From contig DAOTXX010000179.1 in NCBI GenBank assembly GCA_034434835.1, positions 55,289-119,288 of the forward strand: a stretch of 64,000 bases of DNA. The letters are read 5' to 3'. The notes below the pieces were generated by a model. It was not told the DNA's origin. It saw only the letters and a program-made list of their open reading frames with translations, and made no database searches. Made by a program: the position numbers and the translations under genes. Shown piece by piece: positions 43,401 to 51,780 of the stretch (the stretch's first letter is position 1; the number at the start of each line of letters is the position of its first letter). The DNA comes from JBGLNJ01 sp034434835 (lineage in GTDB: Bacteria > Chloroflexota > Anaerolineae > Fen-1058).

Positions 43401-45098
43401 TTACTTTGCCCCAAATCTCCCTGGCAGGCCCGCTGTGCCAATGGCCCTTGTCATGTACAACTCGCCTGACTCAAACCCCCGCGCACGGTAATACTCTCGC
43501 GTGCCTGTCGCCGCAATCACGGCCAACCGCGTCAGGCCTGCCTCGCGGACGATCTCGACCGCGCGCTCGAGCAGCCGCGTGCCCAGCCCGGCATGTTGGG
43601 CCTGCCCTTCGCTTCCTTCGCCGATTTCAAGCGCCGGGCCGTAGACATGCACCTCGCGAATTATCGCCGCATCCGCAATCTCTGGGATAAAATGGTCTCT
43701 GGACTGAGGCAGCGAGAGCCGCAAGAATCCGGCCAGCAGGGGTAAGGCTCGCCCACGCCCGGCTTCCGGGGTGACGAACGAAAGAAAATGCTCGCGCGTC
43801 GTGTCTGTCTCGTAAGCCAGTTCTTGCAGGACAAGTTTGGCGGCGTCAATCTTTTCGCCGCGCACCTCGCGGCAGCGAATGCACTGGCAGACCTGACCGC
43901 GCGCCTTCATCGCCTGGTGCACGACCTGTCGCAGGTTCGAGAGCTTGGAGCCTTGGACGATGTGACCGGCCGGGATGTCGCGCATCACCCGGTTGATGCG
44001 GCAGTAGGGTGGGACGCGCGTTTTGCAATCCGCCACCAGGTCAACCAGTTCTTGATCAGAGTATGGGCTATACTCGCCGCGTTGCCAGTGTTGATATAGC
44101 TCAGTATCGGCCATCAGTGCGCACGGATAGATTTTCAGCTCGTCCGGGCGCAGAGCCGGGTCATCCCAGAGCCGCGCAAAATCCTCGCGGTCGGACTGGG
44201 ATGTTGCCCCCAGCAGGTTCGGCATCCAGTGCGCGTGAATCTTGAAGCCGCCTGCGCGCAGCCATCGAAACGCCTGCCGCGTCTGCTCCACCGTGTGCCC
44301 CCGCTGGTTGCGAAGCAATATCTCATCATCCAGGCTTTGCACGCCGATCTGGACTTTGGTCACGCCGAGCCGCCGCAAGCGGATCACTTGGGCCTCGTCC
44401 AGGTAGTCTGGCCGCGTCTCGATCACCAGCCCTACGTTTCGATGGGGCGCGGTCTCGTTGCGCTTTTGCGCCTCCTCAAGCGTGGCCGAATCCTGGCCGT
44501 TCATCGCGTCCAGGCAGCGGCGGATGAACCACTCCTGGTAGTCCGGCGGATAATACGACCACGTCCCACCCAAGATGAGCAGCTCGATCTTGTCCGTGCT
44601 GTGGCCGATGTTTTCCAGCGCGCGGATGCGGAACGCGGTCTGCGCATACGGATCGAATTCGAGTTGTCCGGCGCGCAGCGCGCCCGGTTCATCGGGAACG
44701 TAGGATTTGGGCATCTCGGAAAAGGTGGGGCAAAAGATGCACTCGCCCGGGCAGGGGAAAGGCTTGGTCATCACCGTGACCGGCGCGACGCCAGAGAGGG
44801 TGCGAACGGGCTTGGTGCGGATTCTTGCGAGTATCTCGCGCGAAGGCGGGACGACCCCGCGCGCGGCCAGCTCACGGTAGCCTTTCACGAGTTGGTCTTT
44901 GGTAAGCGGTGTATCGCCGCGCGAGGCACGATACAGCCAGCGGGTGATGTCGTCGGGGGCGACGTGTTCAGCCGCGGCGATGCGCTCGATGATCTCGACT
45001 AGATCGTCTTCGTATTCGTCCAGGTCAATCGTTTGCCCGTGCGCGGCCATCCACCTGGCTCGCCGCCGGGCGAGTTCTTGCTCGCTGGCCATCCCCAC
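43401..45098 (-). CDS. elp3: Elp3-family radical SAM / GNAT tRNA uridine-34 acetyl (carboxymethyl) transferase
   Basis: A 565-residue enzyme with the two Elp3 modules. The radical-SAM domain has its 4Fe-4S site in PCPGECIFCPTFSEMPKSYV (about 110-130) and motifs VIETRPDYL and GVTKVQIGVQSLDDEIL. The GNAT domain (about 400-565) has HAGLGTRLLERAVEIVREAG and YRARGFESGELYMTRAI. Elp3 makes cm5U at the wobble base of tRNA using acetyl-CoA and SAM. Bacterial single-subunit Elp3 works without the eukaryotic Elongator. The start is GTG 45098 or ATG 45092. The divergent neighbour is a Trm9-like methyltransferase, which would complete mcm5U synthesis. Confidence 0.95.
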   Translation of the reverse strand: MGMASEQELARRRARWMAAHGQTIDLDEYEDDLVEIIERIAAAEHVAPDDITRWLYRASRGDTPLTKDQLVKGYRELAARGVVPPSREILARIRTKPVRTLSGVAPVTVMTKPFPCPGECIFCPTFSEMPKSYVPDEPGALRAGQLEFDPYAQTAFRIRALENIGHSTDKIELLILGGTWSYYPPDYQEWFIRRCLDAMNGQDSATLEEAQKRNETAPHRNVGLVIETRPDYLDEAQVIRLRRLGVTKVQIGVQSLDDEILLRNQRGHTVEQTRQAFRWLRAGGFKIHAHWMPNLLGATSQSDREDFARLWDDPALRPDELKIYPCALMADTELYQHWQRGEYSPYSDQELVDLVADCKTRVPPYCRINRVMRDIPAGHIVQGSKLSNLRQVVHQAMKARGQVCQCIRCREVRGEKIDAAKLVLQELAYETDTTREHFLSFVTPEAGRGRALPLLAGFLRLSLPQSRDHFIPEIADAAIIREVHVYGPALEIGEGSEGQAQHAGLGTRLLERAVEIVREAGLTRLAVIAATGTREYYRARGFESGELYMTRAIGTAGLPGRFGAK

Positions 45099-45111
45099 AC
45101 CGTGCTATAAT

Positions 45112-45160
45112 CTATGGCGTATTACGTACTGCGTAAACGGAATACGCAATACGTAGCACG
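45112..45160. repeat. Imperfect palindromic repeat in the elp3-methyltransferase divergent region
   Basis: TACGTACTGCGTA and TACGCAATACGTA face each other around a short loop. TATAAT (45106-45111) lies just before it and may be the -10 of the methyltransferase gene, though no good -35 is at the right distance. Confidence 0.55.
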
Positions 45161-45176
45161 TTGCTTACATCTGCCG

Positions 45177-45920
45177 ATGAAACCCGAGTTTATCGAACGC
45201 CTCAACCAAATCAACCGAAAATTTTATTCTGCCTTCGCCGCCTCATTTTCCGAGGCCCGATCCGAGTTGGGCCGCGAAGTGCAGGCCATTTTACCCTACA
45301 TTGCCGACGGCGCAAGGGTGCTTGACATCGGCTGTGGCAACGGGCGTGTGGCGGCGCTGCTGGCCCGTCATCGGCGCGCGGTGACGTATGTGGGCATAGA
45401 TTCGTCGTCGGAGCTGATCGCAAGGTGCCAGTCGCAGGTTGCAGGTAAGTCGCAGAGCATGGTATTCCGGGTTGTGGATATCACACAGCCGGGTTGGCCC
45501 AGCTCCCTGACTCGGTTTGCAGCGAGGGAAGGGATAGGAGGATTCGACTGCGTGCTGATGTTGGCGGTCTTGCATCACATTCCGGGCGGCCAGGCGCGGG
45601 CGCGCCTCATGCGGCAGGTGCGCGAGCTGCTCGGGCCGCAGGGCTGCGCCATCGTCTCGACGTGGCAGTTTATGGATAACGAGCGAATGCGGAAAAAGAT
45701 CGTTCCCTGGAGCAGTGTGGGGATTGACGAGCGCGAGCTGGAGCCGGGCGACGCACTGTTGAGCTGGAAGCGTGGCGGCGTGGGCCTGCGGTACTGTCAT
45801 TGGATCGGCGAACAAGAGATGCGCGCGTTGGCGGAGCAGGCCGGGTTAAACGTCGTTGGGGTGTTCCGCGCGGGCGGGCGAGAGGGAAACTTGAGTTTGT
45901 ATGCGGTTCTGTCACCCTAG
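45177..45920 (+). CDS. Class I SAM methyltransferase, Trm9/ALKBH8-like (putative tRNA U34 carboxymethyl methyltransferase)
   Basis: A 247-residue protein from ATG 45177. Motif I is VLDIGCGNGRVAALLARH (about 43), followed by the acidic loop YVGIDSSSELI and post-motif FDCVLMLAVLHHI (as in Trm9's AISIAVVHH). The N-terminal LNQINRKFYSAFAASFSEAR resembles Trm9's IYNEIAPHFSQTR. The C-terminal RYCHWIGEQEMRALAEQAGL...NLSLYAVL resembles Trm9's RYYHLYREGELVEDCRQAGA...WWVV. Trm9 methylates cm5U34 to mcm5U34. Residues CQSQVAGKSQSM are encoded by a repeat-like GTCGCAGGTTGCAG string. The stop TAG (45918-45920) lies within the end of a dispersed element. Divergent from elp3, supporting a shared pathway. Confidence 0.85.
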   Translation: MKPEFIERLNQINRKFYSAFAASFSEARSELGREVQAILPYIADGARVLDIGCGNGRVAALLARHRRAVTYVGIDSSSELIARCQSQVAGKSQSMVFRVVDITQPGWPSSLTRFAAREGIGGFDCVLMLAVLHHIPGGQARARLMRQVRELLGPQGCAIVSTWQFMDNERMRKKIVPWSSVGIDERELEPGDALLSWKRGGVGLRYCHWIGEQEMRALAEQAGLNVVGVFRAGGREGNLSLYAVLSP

Positions 45921-46230
45921 GAGAGTGCTGAAAAACCCCTTCTTTCACCGCTGAAGCCCAGAGATACTTGTTTACCATCTGTAGCCGCGAAATGAATTTC
46001 GCGGCTGTCACGCCAAGTCTGCTGAAGCAGACTGGGGCCATCGCCAACCGGCTTCAGCCGGTTTCTCGTACCAGCCGGATGATTCATCATCCGGCAGGGT
46101 GCGGATTGGGCAATGCCTGCCAAAGGCGGTAGACAAATACGCCCAGAGAGAGCGCAGAAAAAACCTAATAAAACTCGGCGTCCTCAGCGGCCTCTGCGGT
46201 AGAAAGATGACTTTTTCAGTGATCTCCTAG
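45917..46230. mobile_element. MITE-like element with CTAGGAG ends carrying the four-hairpin cassette (copy B)
   Basis: The ends, CTAGGAGAGTGCTGAAAAAC... (from 45917) and, reversed, CTAGGAGATCACTGAAAAAG... (to 46230), are inverted repeats of about 35 bp including a shared CTTTC.ACCGC tail. Inside are hairpins GCCGCGAAA-TGAA (45984-46005), AGTCTGC-TGAA (46016-46033), AACCGGC-TTCA (46046-46063) and CCGGATGA-TTCA (46075-46094), the same set as copy A, reversed. No coding frame. Confidence 0.75.
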
Positions 46231-46513
46231 CAGCCTGTCGGAGAACCCAGCCGAGGCGGCTCCTTGCGAAGCACCCCGTAGCGAAGACGACATTCAGGAC
46301 TCGTGCGCCAAGATTTTACGCTACACGCGGGGATTGACCTTTTAGGAATTTGTGCATGACGACAGGACCTTTGATGCGGTAGTACGCAAGTGGAGCCAAT
46401 CCTGACAAAAGATGTCGAAAGCAATTCAGACTGATGAAACAAAAACAGCGGGTCATCCCCCGCTGTCTCGATCACCGATTACTGATCACTGATCACCGAT
46501 CACTGCTCCCCGA
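46231..46513. other. Gene-free spacer with repeats
   Basis: No gene is seen. CTAGCAGCCTGTCGGAGAA (46227-46245) is one end of the element family at 39011. Near 46470-46515 the string GATTACTGATCACTGATCAC and relatives form a short degenerate tandem repeat. Confidence 0.55.
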
Positions 46514-46945
46514 TCACCTTTTCAATGGATTCGGCCCCAGCTTTCGCACGCGCTCTGTCATCTCGGCAGCTTTCTCTGCAAAGGTCTGCCCCTGACCGCC
46601 GCTCATAAAGTACATCTCCAGCCGTTCTTCCTCCAAGCCGATGCTCTTGAGAATCTGTCTGGCCTTTTGCACACGGCGCAGCCCGCGCTCATTCCCGCGC
46701 ACATGATGGCAGTTGCCGATGGGACACGCCACAATGTACACCCCGTCCGCACCATCCTCAAAGGCGCGCAGGATGTAACGGATGTCGGTCTTGCCGGTGC
46801 AGGGCAGCTTGACCATCTTGACGTTCGCAGGATACTGAATGCGCTGCGTGCCGGCGGTATCTGCGGCCATGTACGCGCAGTAGATGCACATGAAACCGGT
46901 GATCTCGGGTTCAAACTCGTTCGATGATTTGCCGTTATCGCTCAC
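46514..46945 (-). CDS. MvhD/FrhD-type hydrogenase iron-sulfur subunit (electron-transfer partner of HdrA)
   Basis: A 143-residue protein from GTG 46945 with GAGGT upstream. It has the MvhD pattern: GFMCIYCAYMAADTAG (cysteines binding a 2Fe-2S cluster), VKLPCTGKTD and YIVACPIGNCHHVRGNERGL. In methanogens and many bacteria MvhD links a dehydrogenase or hydrogenase to HdrA for flavin-based electron bifurcation. It lies 116 bp downstream of the double HdrA gene in the same direction. HdrB, HdrC and a hydrogenase are absent, so the electron donor and acceptor remain open. Confidence 0.92.
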   Translation of the reverse strand: MSDNGKSSNEFEPEITGFMCIYCAYMAADTAGTQRIQYPANVKMVKLPCTGKTDIRYILRAFEDGADGVYIVACPIGNCHHVRGNERGLRRVQKARQILKSIGLEEERLEMYFMSGGQGQTFAEKAAEMTERVRKLGPNPLKR

Positions 46946-47061
46946 GTTGAACCTCGTTTAGCCCAAAGACGCAAAACTGATTTGAATATTCTGGTGTTCT
47001 TCGTGTCTTGGTGTCTTCGTGGTTAGATATCTGGCAACCCGACGGGCTGTGGTGTGACCTC

Positions 47062-50000
47062 TCACTCGACGCAAGTCACTTCAGGTAACCATGCCCCCAA
47101 CCAGTTGGGCACGCCGATCATTTGCTTGTCACGATAGTTGGCAAGCTGGATCGCCGTCGCCGGACATTCGCTGGTGCATGTGCCGCAGCCCTGGCACAGG
47201 GCCGGGTCAATCCACGCGGCGCCCACAATTCCTCCCACGCCGACCTTGCTCGAATCCACACGTGGAATGCCGAACGGGCAGGTCCGCACGCACGTCAGGC
47301 AGCCGACACATTTGCTTTGGTCTACGACCGCCACCGTGCCGCCGTAAAAGAGAGGATCTTTGCTCAGCAGCGTCAAGGCGCGACCGGCGGCAGCTTGGGC
47401 ATTGGAGATGGCTTCCTCGATGAACTTGGGATAGTGGGCCATGCCCGCCACAAAGATGCCCTCGACCATGAAATCCATAGGTCGCATCTTGAGGTGCGCT
47501 TCCATGAAAAAGCCTTCGGGCGAAAGAGGCACGCCCAGCTTTTTCGCCAAGTCGGCCGTTCCTTCGCTGGGGACGATCGCCATGGAGAGCGCCACCAGGT
47601 CGGGCAAGAATGTCAAGGTGCGCTGCAGATTCGGTTCACGGGCAGTCACCTGGACGCGGCCATTCGGAAGTGATTCAACGACCGGGCGCGTCTCGTCGTC
47701 ATATCGGATGAATAGCACGCCGCGTTTGCGCGCCTCGGTGTAGTATTGCTCCCGGAAACCGTAAGTGATAATGTCCTTGTAGAGCACGATCACCTGACAG
47801 TCCGGGTTCAGCAGCTTGACACGAATGGCGTTCTTCATCGTGTTCGTGCAGCAGATGCGTGAACAGTATTCGAGTTCTCCTTCTGGCCGAACACACTGGA
47901 TCATCACGAGCTGCTTCATCACCGCGATTTCTTCGGGGCGGTGAGCGATAATGTCCTCCAGGTCGAGCGCAGTGATGACGCGCGGGTTGCTGCCAAGTTG
48001 ATAGTGCCCATCGCGGCTCTGTTGCCCGCCCGTCGTGACAATCGTTACACTGTGCTCGACGGTCCGCTCCTGGCCTTTGACCCGCAGGCGGCTCACAAAA
48101 CGCCCGACGCTCCCTCCATGCTCGATCAGCTCCGCTTGCGTCAGCACCTGGATGCGATCGTGCCCGAGCACGCGGTTGATGAGATCGCGCAGCAGCCGCT
48201 GTGGATTCTGCCCTTCGGCCACGTAATACACGTGCCTCAAGTTGCCCCCCAGCGCGCTTTCCCGCTCGACCAGCGTCACGTCATAGCCGGCGTCCGCGAT
48301 CATCAGCGCCGCGGTCATCCCGGCCACGCCGCCGCCCAGGACGAGTGCCCGCGCGACCGGCTGCACTGTGTTCTTGTAAATGGGGGCCAACGTCGCCGCG
48401 CGAGCGACAGCCATGCGCACGAGTTCCTTAGCTTTGCGGGTAGCCTTGGCTGGCTCGCTCATATGCACCCACGCACACTGTTCGCGCAGGTTGACCATTT
48501 CCAGATAGTAAGGGTTCAAGCCCGTCTCGCGGATGACATGCTGATAGAGCGATTCGTGCGTGCGGTTACTGCACCCGGCGATCACTACGCGGTTCACGTC
48601 CCGTTCGGTGATGATGGTCTTGATCTCGCGCTGCGCTTCGGGGAAGCACGCATAATCCAGCCGCTTGACAGCGACGACGTTCGGCAACATCCAGGCGTAT
48701 TCTTCCACCTCTTGCGTGTTCACCACGCCGTCCATCGTCGGCTCGCAGCGGCACAGGAAAACGCCGGTCCGTATCGGATCGCGGCTCACGTCGCGCTCCG
48801 GCGGAAAGCTGCTAGGCCCGGCCAGGAACGGATACTGCCGGCTGGAGGGCGCATGACTCAGATAATCGTGCATCAGTTGCATGACCGAACCCGCCGCGCC
48901 CGCGGCATCGAGGATCGTTTCGGCGATTTCTTTGGGGGACGAGAACGTGCCACACACAAACACGCCCGGCTGCGAAGTCTCCAGCGGCGTGAACTTGTCG
49001 GTCATGCAAAAGCCAAACGGGTTCAGCTCGATGCCCATCGCTTGAGCGAGCTGACGCGCCTCCTGCGGCGGCTCGGTGCCCACCGAAAGCACGACCATGT
49101 CATAGCGTTCTTCGATGGGCTTGCCCCCACTTTCCGGGACATATCGCACGAACAGATCGCGCGTCTCGGGATCTTCGCGGATGGATGATACGCGGCAGCG
49201 CGTGTACTCGACGCCCATCCCTTTGGCTTCCTCAAAGTAGGCGTTGAATTCCTTGCTGAACGCGCGCTCGTCCATCGTAAAGATGCGCGCGACGGCCTCC
49301 GGGCCGAGGCGCTGTTTGGTCAGCATGGCCTGCTTGGTGGCGTACATGCAGCAGATGGTGGAGCAATAAGGATGGTCTTGGGTACGGCTGCCTACGCATT
49401 GCAGCCAGGCGATCTTGTTCGGTCGCCGGCCGTCGCTCACGCGCGTGACGATGCCTTCGGTCGGGCCGGAGCGCGAGGCCAACCGCTCATACTGCATCGA
49501 GGTCAACACGTTGCGGAACCGTCCATAGCCGTACTCTTCTGCTTCGCGCGGGTCGAACAGCTTGTAGCCTGCGGCCAAAATGATCGCGCCGACGTGAATC
49601 GTTTCGGTGGACGGCTTTTTGTTCAGATTGATGGCGTGGGTGGGGCACACGGCCACGCAGCGAGTGCAGCCCGGTTTGCAGCGCGCGCGATCCACGCTGT
49701 ACGAGTTCGGCGCGACGCGCGGAGCCATCTTGAAGATCGCCTTGCGCAGCGCCAGCCCGCCCTGAAACTCGTTCGGAACGGCAACCGGACAGACTGCCTC
49801 GCACAGGCCACAGTTTGTACAACGACCCGCGTCCACGTAGCGCGGCTGATGAATCAGCGACACGGTGAAATCGCCCGCCTGCCCGGTCACCGAGATCACT
49901 TCAGTGCTGGTTCGGACCGCGATGTTGGGGTGCGCGTTGTGATCGAGGAACGCCGGGGAAATAGTGGGCCGCGTGCAGCCGTACCCATGATCCGATGTGC

Positions 50001-50199
50001 CACGGCAAAGCACGCAATCGTGAGTCGGGAACATGAAACCGAGTTGGGCGACGCGCCCACCTAAAATAGGCGTCATCTCCGCCAGGTACACGCGCAATCC
50101 GGCTTCGCCCAGGTCCAGCGCGGCACGCTGACCGCCCACACCTCCACCGATCACCAGCACCGCTCCCGCAGGATTGCTTCCATCAAAGGGTTGTTTCAT
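47062..50199 (-). CDS. Double-module HdrA-like flavoprotein (heterodisulfide reductase subunit A family)
   Basis: A 1045-residue protein made of two HdrA-like halves. Half one (about 1-480) has FAD-binding VLVIGGGVGGQRAALDLGEA, the cluster-binding HDCVLCRG, and ferredoxin motifs CTNCGLCEAVCP and CKPGCTRCVAVCP. A linking MvhD-like cysteine domain (about 490-620) contains FLCRCEPTMDGVVNT and VIAGCSNRTHESLYQHV. Half two has ALVLGGGVAGMTAALMIADA, CSRICC and C-terminal ferredoxin motifs CVGCLTCVRTCPFGIP and CQGCGTCTSECPATAI. HdrA proteins bifurcate electrons at FAD. Partner MvhD follows. Such long HdrAs occur in sulfate reducers, acetogens and Chloroflexota. The physiological reaction is not deducible here. 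Confidence 0.93.
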   Translation of the reverse strand: MKQPFDGSNPAGAVLVIGGGVGGQRAALDLGEAGLRVYLAEMTPILGGRVAQLGFMFPTHDCVLCRGTSDHGYGCTRPTISPAFLDHNAHPNIAVRTSTEVISVTGQAGDFTVSLIHQPRYVDAGRCTNCGLCEAVCPVAVPNEFQGGLALRKAIFKMAPRVAPNSYSVDRARCKPGCTRCVAVCPTHAINLNKKPSTETIHVGAIILAAGYKLFDPREAEEYGYGRFRNVLTSMQYERLASRSGPTEGIVTRVSDGRRPNKIAWLQCVGSRTQDHPYCSTICCMYATKQAMLTKQRLGPEAVARIFTMDERAFSKEFNAYFEEAKGMGVEYTRCRVSSIREDPETRDLFVRYVPESGGKPIEERYDMVVLSVGTEPPQEARQLAQAMGIELNPFGFCMTDKFTPLETSQPGVFVCGTFSSPKEIAETILDAAGAAGSVMQLMHDYLSHAPSSRQYPFLAGPSSFPPERDVSRDPIRTGVFLCRCEPTMDGVVNTQEVEEYAWMLPNVVAVKRLDYACFPEAQREIKTIITERDVNRVVIAGCSNRTHESLYQHVIRETGLNPYYLEMVNLREQCAWVHMSEPAKATRKAKELVRMAVARAATLAPIYKNTVQPVARALVLGGGVAGMTAALMIADAGYDVTLVERESALGGNLRHVYYVAEGQNPQRLLRDLINRVLGHDRIQVLTQAELIEHGGSVGRFVSRLRVKGQERTVEHSVTIVTTGGQQSRDGHYQLGSNPRVITALDLEDIIAHRPEEIAVMKQLVMIQCVRPEGELEYCSRICCTNTMKNAIRVKLLNPDCQVIVLYKDIITYGFREQYYTEARKRGVLFIRYDDETRPVVESLPNGRVQVTAREPNLQRTLTFLPDLVALSMAIVPSEGTADLAKKLGVPLSPEGFFMEAHLKMRPMDFMVEGIFVAGMAHYPKFIEEAISNAQAAAGRALTLLSKDPLFYGGTVAVVDQSKCVGCLTCVRTCPFGIPRVDSSKVGVGGIVGAAWIDPALCQGCGTCTSECPATAIQLANYRDKQMIGVPNWLGAWLPEVTCVE

Positions 50200-50400
50200 C
50201 GGAGTTGCCCCCCAATATCACTGCCCACAAAATACACCTGGAGACTAGACTCGGCTATTGTCATTATTCCTATCTTTGCTGTGCAAATTGTAAAACACTG
50301 CACAAAGAGTGTCTATAGTCCATCAGATGACCGGGCAGGATGCTTCTAGTCCAAAAGAACTAGCGCACCTTTGAGATTCGGCATTTGAGGAAACGTGTCC
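50200..50400. other. Divergent intergenic region hdrA / fluoride operon
   Basis: It contains TGTGCA and TGCACA arms spaced by 13 nt near 50280-50305, which could be an operator for hdrA on the minus strand. This is only a visual palindrome; no regulator is implied. No gene is seen. Confidence 0.35.
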
Positions 50401-50428
50401 TTGACGTTCACGCAGGATAGACTATAAT
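50401..50428 (+). promoter_or_regulatory. Sigma-70-type promoter of fluoride operon 1
   Basis: -35 TTGACG (50401-50406), 16-bp spacer, -10 TATAAT (50423-50428). The spacer (TTC.CGCA.GATAGAC type) is shared with the promoters at 53554 and 54246. Confidence 0.85.
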
Positions 50429-50433
50429 TTGCC

Positions 50434-50526
50434 CCGGCGATGAAGCTCGCCAGTGAGCGCATCTCACCAAACGTCGTCCGAGTGACTGATAGCTTCTACC
50501 TGGAGTGCGGGTGGGAGCTTTTTTGT
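50434..50526 (+). promoter_or_regulatory. Fluoride (crcB-type) riboswitch 1 with intrinsic terminator
   Basis: The aptamer core GGCGATGAAGCTCGCC (50436-50451) is the crcB-motif hairpin. Its loop AAGCT pairs with AGCTT in CTGATAGCTTCTACC (pseudoknot). Between them is an extra hairpin GTGAG/CTCAC, then AAACGTC...GAC. The expression platform is a terminator: AGCTTCTACC (50491-50500) pairs over 10 bp with GGTGGGAGCT, then six T. The AGCTT arm is shared by pseudoknot and terminator, so fluoride binding should prevent termination and switch the operon on. The first start codon is at 50542. Confidence 0.92.
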
Positions 50527-50541
50527 TATCGGGTGTGTGCT

Positions 50542-51216
50542 ATGCAGAAAGATACAAGATACCTGGATTTGATAGATGCTTGCGGCGAGCCAGGCTGTCC
50601 TATATGTCATATTTCGCTCAAGATGGCGCGGCGCTACGTGGACAGCATCCTGTACGAATACGTGAACGATCCGGGCGTGCGCGACGAGATCCGCAAATCG
50701 CGCGGCTATTGCAACGAACATGCCTGGTGGATGACCGAGGTCCACGGGGCCGGGCTGGGCGTCGCCATTCTTCAGCGTGACATCGTCCAGACCGTGTTGG
50801 AACTGACCGAGACTCTGCCCAACGGGCGCAGCGCCCGCTCAAGCGCGCAAGAACTGCTCAAGCGTTTGCAGCCCACCGCCGAATGTCCGGTTTGCGCGCA
50901 CTGCCGCACGATGGAAGACATCGCGCTCGATACGCTGCTCCGGCACATTGACGATGAAAAGCTGGCGGCGGCGCTGGCCGGCTCGGCGGGACTGTGCCTG
51001 CCGCATTTTTCGCGCGCCCTGGAATTGGTTAACGATGCCGAGGCGCTGAAAAAACTGGTCGCTCTTCAACAGCGCACGCTCACCGAACTGCGCAATGACC
51101 TGGCCGAGTTCATCCGCAAAAACGACTATCGTTTTCGCGAGGAGGGATTTGGCAAAGAGGGTGATAGCTGGCGGCGCGCCATCGGGATTGTATCGGGAGA
51201 ACGTGGTGTGAGATGA
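50542..51216 (+). CDS. DUF6062-like cysteine-rich protein, first gene of fluoride operon 1
   Basis: A 224-residue soluble protein from ATG 50542. The longer frame from 50440 begins inside the riboswitch and is rejected. Two zinc-finger-like halves are visible. The first has CGEPGCPICHISLKMARRYV...GYCNEHAWWM; the second has CPVCAHCRTMEDIALDTLLR...GLCLPHFSRAL. Each half has C-x2-C and a distant C-x2/3-H pair, the DUF6062 pattern. It may bind metal or an iron-sulfur cluster; no enzyme activity is known to me. It is the promoter-proximal gene under a fluoride riboswitch and is cotranscribed with enolase, which ties it to the fluoride response. Confidence 0.8.
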   Translation: MQKDTRYLDLIDACGEPGCPICHISLKMARRYVDSILYEYVNDPGVRDEIRKSRGYCNEHAWWMTEVHGAGLGVAILQRDIVQTVLELTETLPNGRSARSSAQELLKRLQPTAECPVCAHCRTMEDIALDTLLRHIDDEKLAAALAGSAGLCLPHFSRALELVNDAEALKKLVALQQRTLTELRNDLAEFIRKNDYRFREEGFGKEGDSWRRAIGIVSGERGVR

Positions 51217-51244
51217 GTCGTCTGTCGAGCGTCACAATTCTTGG

Positions 51245-51778
51245 GTGGACTGGATGGTCGTGATGGACGCGCAAAAGGAACGGGTCACGTTTGAGATTAC
51301 CGTCGAGAGCGAGACGGCGCGCGAGATCGAGCGCGTCATCGCTGAAAATGGTTGGGAACGCGCCGAGGGCTTGCGCCTGCTCCTGGGGAGCGGACTGGGC
51401 TATGTCAGAGGCGAAAAGATATTGCAGGCCGTCGAATCGGGCGCAATGACGGCGCAAGACCTGCAGACGGTCGTCTCGCGCATGATGGAGACCGAGTCGC
51501 GCCTGGCCGTCTTGCGCTTTCGTGCGTTCGAGTTGGAACAGGCCAACCAAAACTGGGAGCTTTCGACCGGCGCGATCCAGAACGAGCGAATAGGCCTGCG
51601 CGGCGTTGTGAAGCGGCTGCGCGAAGAGATCGCCGCGCTCAAAATGGAGAATGAACAACTGCGCGCCCAGTTGCCTGCGCAAGAAACCACCGGCCAGTCC
51701 CCTGCGCCGTCGGCGCAGGTCGCTGACCGCGCTCAAGGTTCCGGTTGGCTGCGCCTGCTGCGGCGCAAGCGAGGGTGA
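51245..51778 (+). CDS. Coiled-coil protein of unknown function in the fluoride operon
   Basis: Up to 177 residues from GTG 51245; ATG 51254 or 51263 are equally possible starts and no strong ribosome site decides. The N-terminal part (KERVTFEITVESETAREIER, IAENGWERAEGLRLLLGSGL) could be a ribbon-helix-helix-like or small alpha/beta domain. A long coiled coil follows (METESRLAVLRFRAFELEQA and LRGVVKRLREEIAALKMENE). It ends with a Pro/Gln-rich linker and a basic tail WLRLLRRKRG. No family is recognised. It lies 28 bp after the DUF6062-like gene and 2 bp before the next gene. Confidence 0.75.
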   Translation: MDWMVVMDAQKERVTFEITVESETAREIERVIAENGWERAEGLRLLLGSGLGYVRGEKILQAVESGAMTAQDLQTVVSRMMETESRLAVLRFRAFELEQANQNWELSTGAIQNERIGLRGVVKRLREEIAALKMENEQLRAQLPAQETTGQSPAPSAQVADRAQGSGWLRLLRRKRG

Positions 51779-51780
51779 GG

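Noticed and set aside
47941..49188. 415-codon open frame on the plus strand
   Set aside because: Antisense to the HdrA gene with no protein-like features.
50440..50541. Upstream extension of the DUF6062-like frame from ATG 50440
   Set aside because: The region is the fluoride riboswitch and terminator; ATG 50442-area is part of the aptamer GGCGATG.
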